The position numbers were made by a program, and so were the translations under genes. Shown piece by piece: positions 58,061-64,000 of a stretch of DNA of 64,000 bases. Below the pieces are notes generated by a model that saw only the letters and a list, made by a program, of their open reading frames with translations, was not told where the DNA came from and ran no database searches. Location of the stretch: the NCBI RefSeq assembly GCF_949987515.2, contig NC_082698.1:28734070-28798069 (forward strand). Direction: 5' to 3'. The DNA is from Delphinus delphis. Taxonomy: Eukaryota > Chordata > Mammalia > Artiodactyla > Delphinidae. Numbering within the stretch: position 1 is the first letter of the stretch; the number at the start of each line of letters is the position of its first letter.

Positions 58061-60003
58061 AAAAGACACTGTCTCTGCTGTCAATGATCTAATAGCTTGT
58101 TAGTGAGATAACATTTATAATGATAAAACTGAAGAGTAACACAAAGACAATACAGCACTTGTTCCACAAGTGCTAAGTGGAACAAAATTGTTTGCCAGGA
58201 TATGACAGGAAAAGTAGAGATGAATACTGGCCAGACTTAGGTGGGAGTTAGGTTGGGCCTTGTGGAAGATGCCTAGACTTTGGAGAAGTAGAGATGAGAG
58301 AGGACATTTCATTCAAGGGAAAGAGCATGAGGCAAAGCCTAAATATGTGTTTGGGTAATAAGGAGACCACCTGCCTAATAGAAGGTACATGTTAGAAATT
58401 ATATTAGTTCATGTTGCTAGAAGCATAACAGATTCTTTTTTATAGAAGCCTATTTGCATATTTTTTTCAGTAATGTTTATAATTTAAAAATTATGAAAAG
58501 CACATGTTAGAAATTATTCTAAGAAAAGCTCATATTTCTAGAATTATGTCTAATTTGAATTTTAAGAAGTGCTAATGTATTTTTGTTAGCTCCAAAATAT
58601 GTAATTAAAAAAGAAGAAAGTACATGTGTGAGAGTAAAGGTTGGTTGGGTAAATCCAGATCAGATGATGAGAATGTTGAATTTTAAGCATAGTAAAATGG
58701 AATTGGCCCTATAGGAAAATAGAGGCTATTATAAGTTCTTTTACTCCATTGGAGAGGGGAAGGACATGTTTTCAACATGGATAATGACTTTGCCCTCTCC
58801 CATTCTTCTTTTCCAAATCATTGCACACATTCATATACTCTAGCTAAAGTGTGTTATAACTGAACTTGATGAAGTTTGAGTTATGAAGCATGTTTGAAGG
58901 ACAGATAATTTAAAACTAAATTAATTCGGTTCTTATAGGGTATATAAAATAAAGGTTTTAGAATTTGCTTGATAATTTTTGTTACCCTTCCTTCTTTCAC
59001 AGAGTAAAAACAGGCTACTACTTTGTAACATTTATTCACTCATGAATTTACTCATTGAGCAGGCAGCTAGCTCCAGGCCCGTTTGATGCTGAGGCTGGGA
59101 GGATGAATGAGGCCCAGCTATGGTTGTCAAATTACATACTCCTGAACTCTTATCACTTCAGCAGCATCAGTCAAAAGCAGTTTCTAGAGATTTTTAGGCC
59201 AAGAAAAGCCTCCATTCCAACGCCACTATTTGGCTTTTCATGATTTGTCTACCAGCAACTTTAGAAGGATTTGACACAATTTAATGTTGTATTAAAGGGT
59301 GTCAGAAATCACCTGAAGTTTTATATATGTTTTATTCTGCCTTTTGGAAACAAAGTGGGTGCATTTTCTATAATGTTTGAAATTTGGTACCAGGTCCTGA
59401 GTGCTAGTTGCAGCTCACTGTACCCCTGTGAATTTGAATGTGGTATCTAAAGATATAGTTATCATGCCATTTAGTCACAGTTTAGTCATTGTGGATCTAT
59501 ATAGTGCTGGAAGTGGTAGAGAGGAGATCTGGAAACTCTGGTCTGCTGCTTGTAGAGGTGGCTTAAATAATTTCAGTGAATCAAATAGTCTAGTAAATAG
59601 GTCTTTCAATCACAACCACATTTGTATAATTTATCACCTGATCATTGGGGCTAAAGGTAATCCACAAAGAGTTATGTGTTCCTATACAACACAAATTGTG
59701 CTGCTGTTGCCAATACCAAATATCACTGTTTCTCTTGCCATATTTATTTATATTCTCTCTCCTGTCCTCCCAAGGCCTCCTGGTGGGATGGGTACATCAT
59801 GGAAGCAAAGAAGTTTCTTTCAAAATTCCCTGGGCCTGTTTAGCCTGCCAGTCACATGGTCTGGGCTCGTAGAGTCAGGAGCCTCTTCTGAGAATCCTTC
59901 ATCGGAATGGATTAAATATTAAGACTCTTAACTTCTGTGCTTCTTAGTACCTTATTCAAGTTTTCAGCTGTCTAGATCTATGAGGCAATGGATTGGAACT
60001 CTG

Positions 60004-60007
<4 letters not shown>

Positions 60008-60044
<37 letters not shown>

Positions 60045-60088
60045 ACAGAAGGAGAGAGAGAGAGACAGAGACAGAGAGAGACAGAGCA
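60008..60088 (+). repeat. (TG)n followed by (GA)n/(GACA)n
   Basis: About 17 TG units then a purine-rich gagagaga / gacagaga stretch. Confidence 0.95.
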
Positions 60089-60499
60089 TATGAATATATG
60101 AGCATGAAAGAATTTGGTGTGTTTTATTTTTTACACTTGTCCATGGTGGTGATGTAGGCAAAGTAAATACAATTTGTAGACTAGAGGCTAGTTCTATAGG
60201 ATGTATAGATACCTTGTTGAACTCCTTTGTCTTTTGGTTTCATGATCAGTTTTCTTCACTTAAGTACAGTGAAAAGCAGTGTAATTTTGCTTAATTCAAT
60301 ACATGTTTTTTAAATTATAAACCAAATGCCAAGGTTAGTCAAGATACTGGGGCTACCCAAGAGGAATAGAACATGAACTGTACTCTCAAAGTGCTCTGGT
60401 CTTACATATTCAATAGAATTTCTCAATGTTCTTGAGTATCATCACTCTACTTTAGTCAGAATAATCTTTGCTAAGCCTTTCCACTTCGCTCATAGTATA

Positions 60500-60700
60500 C
60501 CCTCTACCTCGAACACTCATTTTCTGTCTTGAATTAAAATTTTTACTTGTCCTTCAAAGCTCTGCCCAAGTCCCCTGTTTCATTAAGCCTTCTGCTGAGC
60601 CAATCCTCATTAATCCTCTCTCATTCTCTAAATTTTTCTGAAATTCTGCTCTGAATACTTGATCTAATTTAGTCCAAGTGCCCCAGAATTTATGTTTGAT
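60500..60700 (+). mobile_element. L2 fragment
   Basis: tgtccttcaaagctctgccc, ttcattaagccttctgctgagcc and tgctctgaatacttgatc follow the L2 3' pattern. Confidence 0.5.
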
Positions 60701-61130
60701 TGACTTAAGCAGACATCGTTTTTGTCTCTAGGAATTTACAATCAAAACACACTGGGATTGACATACACATAAAAATCCATATAGATAACCATCATCACAT
60801 TGCATGGAACAGACACATTAAGTCAAACAAAAATTTATGTTATTTACAAACCTTAATGCATGTGTTTTGCTTTTTGTGTGGTGAAGAATGAAGAGTGAAA
60901 AATATAAGCTGCATATTTAGAAAAGATGGGGTACATATCTGTATCGTATGTTTGTATTGAGGGAGTTGGGGATTAAACCAGGACCTTATTTTTTACTTGC
61001 TTTGGAAAGGCAGAAACACCTTGAGAGATGGAAGATGAGAATGCAAAAGTTAAATTGCTCAGATTTGGGTCATTATCTTTGAAATACTATGGAAGAATGG
61101 ATGTTCCCCCTGCAGCTTAATAATAGTAAT
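60701..61130. other. Intronic DNA, no recognisable feature
   Basis: Unique sequence; nothing I can support. Confidence 0.5.
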
Positions 61131-61139
61131 AATATAATA

Positions 61140-61350
61140 ATATTACCTAACATTGTTGGGTGCTTCTTATGTGTCAAGTACTATTTTAAGGAATTTACAT
61201 AGATTAACATTTAATCCTTTTATCAACCCTATAAGGAAAGTAGTATTTTCCCATTTGACAAATGGGGAAACTGAGGCACAGAGTGGTTAAATAACTTGCC
61301 CAAGGCCACCTAGGTAAAGAGTTGGGGAGCAGGGACTCAATGAATGACAT
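61140..61350 (-). repeat. MIR
   Basis: Antisense MIR with well-kept core: ttgacaaatggggaaactgag, gcacagagtggttaaataac, ttgcccaaggccacctagg. Confidence 0.93.
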
Positions 61351-61384
61351 CACCCATTAAACCTGAAGGCTTAAGCGGAGCCTC

Positions 61385-61530
61385 TGTTAATGAACTTGTT
61401 TTTCTACTAACTAAATGTGTCATTGTGCAAATTGTTAACCTCCTGAAGCCCTCTTTATCCATAAAATGAAGAAAATGGACCACATTATCTGTTTGTAGCA
61501 TCTAATTCTGAGATTCTGTGAGTCAAAGAT
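61385..61530 (+). repeat. MIR
   Basis: Sense MIR: ctaaatgtgtcattgtgcaaattgttaacc, tctttatccataaaatgaag. Confidence 0.65.
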
Positions 61531-61709
61531 CTCAGACATACAAGGCATGTAGGAAATAATAGCAATGGGAACAAGATAGGATATATTCAAAGGTTAAAGG
61601 ATGTAGAACAAGCTGTAAGGGCTATAGAAGTTCAGAGAAGGAGATTAAGTGAGAGCTGGAGTAGTCAGGACTGGTGCCTAGGAGGAGGGAGCTTGACCTG
61701 GCCTTAAGG

Positions 61710-61945
61710 GTAAATAATAATAATGCTAATAACAGCTACTGTTTATTGAGTTCTTACTGTGTTTTACATGTGGTATCTCATTTAATTCTTAAATCAATCT
61801 GTTGACAAACGTGTGAGCATGCACGTGTGTATGTGTGTGTATATGAAGAAATAGGGACTCAGAAGAGACATGTGACTTGCTTAAGGTCATAAGATCAGTA
61901 GTTAGTACAACCAGGATTAGAACCCAGTCCTGTTCTCTCTTCACT
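61710..61945 (-). repeat. MIR with internal GT expansion
   Basis: Antisense MIR: tgtttattgagttcttactgtg, atttaattcttaaatcaatctg, gacttgcttaaggtcataag. A GT-rich stretch (about 61810-61842) sits inside it. Confidence 0.88.
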
Positions 61946-61974
61946 GTGCTTAGATAAGAGGGATCCAGTCTTTG

Positions 61975-62170
61975 GTTCATTCACTATTTCATTTATTCAT
62001 CTATTCATGTATCAGGCACTCAAAAGCCCTATACTAAGTATCGTGGAGCAGTAAAAAAAAATGTGTGCTATAGACCCTCCCTCAAAGGTCTAGTGGGTTA
62101 GGACACAAAATAGTTGTTAGGGAAAACAGCAAAAGAATAATCACAGGGAGACACATGAACAATTGAAAGA
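61975..62170. repeat. Ancient interspersed repeat, family uncertain
   Basis: ttcatttattcatctattcatg, atcaggcactcaaaagccc, tagtgggttaggacac resembles an old repeat also glimpsed near 59020-59110 and 47100-47200. Not assigned. Confidence 0.4.
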
Positions 62171-62599
62171 GATGATTGTCACACTTTATGACATTTGAAG
62201 GAATAGGACAGCATCTGATCCAATGGAATAGAACTTATTAGTTCTATCCAGTGGGATAGAACTATTTTGGAAGCAGATGAATTGAAAAGAATACTAGAAA
62301 TGGATCAACAGTGTCATTGATGTAAGGGAAATGGCAGGAAAAAAAGCAGAAAAATAAGAATATTTGAAAAAGTTGTTGGAAAGTTACCATTAAATTATTG
62401 GGCAATTTTAGAATTACTTTGTTTTTATTTATATACTAGAACCATACTCTGCATTTTTCTTCTTTCAAGTTCTGAGGCCAGAGAAACCTTGTGAAGGGTA
62501 AAGGGAACTGATAAGGGTGAAGTTTCAAGAAAACCCTTCCTTCATACCTCTCTTCCTTATCTTTCTCTTTGAACTGAGAGTTTGTTAAACTCAAGTAGA

Positions 62600-62750
62600 G
62601 ATCACTTTTATAGCCATTTACAATGAAGAAACTATGGAGTAAAGAGGTTATATATTCTACACAAAGTAAGTAACTGTGCTGGTAAGTGGCAGAGCTGTGG
62701 CTGGATCCAGGACAGTCTCACTATGAAGTAGGTGATTTTCACCACCCCCA
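62600..62750 (-). repeat. MIR (degenerate)
   Basis: Antisense MIR: tttacaatgaagaaactatgg, ggtaagtggcagagctgtgg, ctggatccaggacagtctc. Confidence 0.7.
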
Positions 62751-62929
62751 TTATAGCATAACAGCACAATATTCCTCATTCTTCTACCAAGACAGCTTCA
62801 AAGGCCTTTCCTCTGGGGTTTATATTAACTTGAGTCTGATTTGAAAGTTTGAGAATGGGGCTAAATGAAAATTATGATTGTTTACCTCATGTCTGTTTCC
62901 ATCTGGTTTGGGCAGTCTTCGTCTCCCAT

Positions 62930-63640
62930 CTATTCTGTCATCTTTGTCTAAGGAAACTGGGTTCCCTTTCTCCAGCCTCTCTTCATCCTCCTGCCTCATT
63001 AATCTTTCTGAAGCTCCACGTTCTCCTGTCACTGCCTAGCTAGAAACCTTCAAGGTTATCCGTTGTCTAACTTAAATCCTCCTCATTCTCCTCCAGTTTT
63101 CCAAGGCCCTCTAGAGTCAGCCCACCTTCCTTGGCCAGCTTCTTCTCTCCTCTTCCCCACAGGAACCTGAGTTTATTCACAAGCAGATGGTGTAGCTTCC
63201 TGTCACAGAGCTCCTACTCATTCTGCTATTCTCTTAATTTCTAACCCTCCGGATTTCGCACTCCATCATCTGTCTGCCCACTTTTTACCCACTTCTAAAT
63301 TCTTCCTGTCTTTCAGAACCCTGCTCAAATTTGTCCTCCTTCTCTATGAATTCTTCACGATCTCATTTATTCATTCATGAAGTGTTTATTGAGCCTGAAT
63401 TTCCAAGGTATTTGTTGTATAAAAATCACTCTTTTGGCTATTTTCATATTCTGCCTCAATGTTCTCAGGTATCTTTTTGTGTATGTTCATGTAGACTTGG
63501 CTTAACCCCTAGATTATAGGTCACTGTGACAGTAGTGATTTTATCATTTTTGTTGTTGCTACAACATCTAGTAGCTGTCTTTTGCCTAGTAGTTCTTCAG
63601 TGTATACTTGTTGAGTGATTATTTGCCATTTATTGGGTAG
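62930..63640 (+). mobile_element. L2
   Basis: L2 3' blocks in order: aaaccttcaaggttatccg, ttccaaggccctctagagtc, tttcagaaccctgctcaaatttg, ctagattataggtcactgtg, agttcttcagtgtatacttg. Confidence 0.72.
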
Positions 63641-63719
63641 CTTAATACACTAAAAAGAATAATAGCTCTTCCATTCATTGTTTCTGCTTTTTAAAAATTT
63701 CATAGTCTATTTCTGGTTA

Positions 63720-64000
63720 ATGCTTAACTTCCTTATTCATATTTTTACTTTTAAAGTTTTAGGCTTTTTATTTATTTTATTAACACCAATGAAATGCATG
63801 CTCATTAATATAAATTCAATAATACATATATCATAGATATAACCACTTTCAACAGTCTGGCATGTACCTTTTTAGACCTTTTTCTGTGCATACATATGTA
63901 TATAAAAATTTAAATGTGTAAGTGGAGTTGCATTTTTGTACAACTTGCTTATCTAGATAACCTTTTAGTCAGAAATTATGGGCTGTTTTTCAGTGGCTAA
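63720..64000 (-). mobile_element. Ancient L1 remnant at window end
   Basis: catgctcattaatataaattc, aaccactttcaacagtctgg, agacctttttctgtgcatac are typical of old antisense L1 3' regions; it runs past the window. Confidence 0.5.

Larger units (their letters stand above)
52486..64000 (+). other. HPSE2: HPSE2 intron 2, 5' part (continues beyond window)
   Basis: Everything after the exon 2 donor is intronic as far as I can see. No further HPSE2 exon is found to the end of the window; in particular the conserved segment that should follow YYLKNYEDD does not appear in any frame. The intron holds ancient MIR and L2 fragments, microsatellites and an AT/GT palindrome, listed separately. I see no recognisable feature in 52490-55060, 58000-60000 or 62170-62590 apart from possible weak ancient repeat traces. 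Open frames such as 59401-59922 (173 codons) resemble no protein I know. Confidence 0.85.

Noticed and set aside
59401..59922. 173-codon open frame in HPSE2 intron 2
   Set aside because: No recognisable domain, AT-rich composition and no splice-site logic with HPSE2; probably chance.
1..64000. A prokaryote-type defence system, CRISPR array, operon or integrated virus
   Set aside because: The window is ordinary mammalian DNA with L1, SINE and MIR repeats. I saw no gag-pol-env remains, no regularly spaced direct repeats and no clustered ORFs.

Overview
The window is mammalian nuclear DNA and almost certainly from a cetacean. Fifteen copies or partial copies of the tRNA-Glu-derived CHR-type SINE found in whales and their close relatives are scattered through the first 37 kb. 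They come as a roughly 210-bp form with a poly(A) tail and a roughly 340-bp form with a TTTATTTATTT-type tail. They sit among L1, MIR and L2 repeats and intron-style sequence. There is no sign of a prokaryotic operon, a CRISPR array, or tRNA or rRNA genes.

The only protein-coding gene I can support is HPSE2 (heparanase-2), on the + strand. Exon 1 (49142-49431) holds the start codon, the signal peptide and the first 96 codons plus 2 nt. Exon 2 (52328-52485) continues in frame through residue 149. The splice sites are canonical (gtaagg, ccctgcag, gtgaga) and the S-S-K-R-L junction is restored across intron 1. Intron 1 is 2,896 bp. Intron 2 starts at 52486 and runs past the window edge, so the rest of the gene, including the catalytic-domain-like region, lies downstream.

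Layout: 1-47.6 kb is upstream intergenic DNA built from layered transposons. The main blocks are an old antisense L1 at about 8.99-13.98 kb carrying several later insertions, and an L1 complex at about 28.9-39.2 kb. That complex holds a + strand L1 with 5'UTR, broken ORF1 and endonuclease domain, split by an insertion that looks like an L1 3' end plus transduced flank. It then meets an antisense L1 tail-to-tail, followed by a younger antisense L1. From 47.6 to 52.6 kb the sequence becomes GC- and CpG-rich and forms the HPSE2 promoter, exon 1, intron 1 and exon 2 domain, with the densest CpG inside intron 1. A homopurine tract lies about 80 bp upstream of the ATG. From 52.6 to 64 kb is HPSE2 intron 2, with MIR and L2 fragments, microsatellites and one AT/GT palindrome, but no SINE of the young CHR type that I could see.

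I found no previously undescribed gene system. The most rewarding observations are structural: the candidate L1 3' transduction, the tail-to-tail L1 junction, the promoter-proximal homopurine tract and several exact small duplications. Repeat family names rest on recognition by eye and most repeat boundaries are good to about 10-30 bp, except where target-site duplications fix them.
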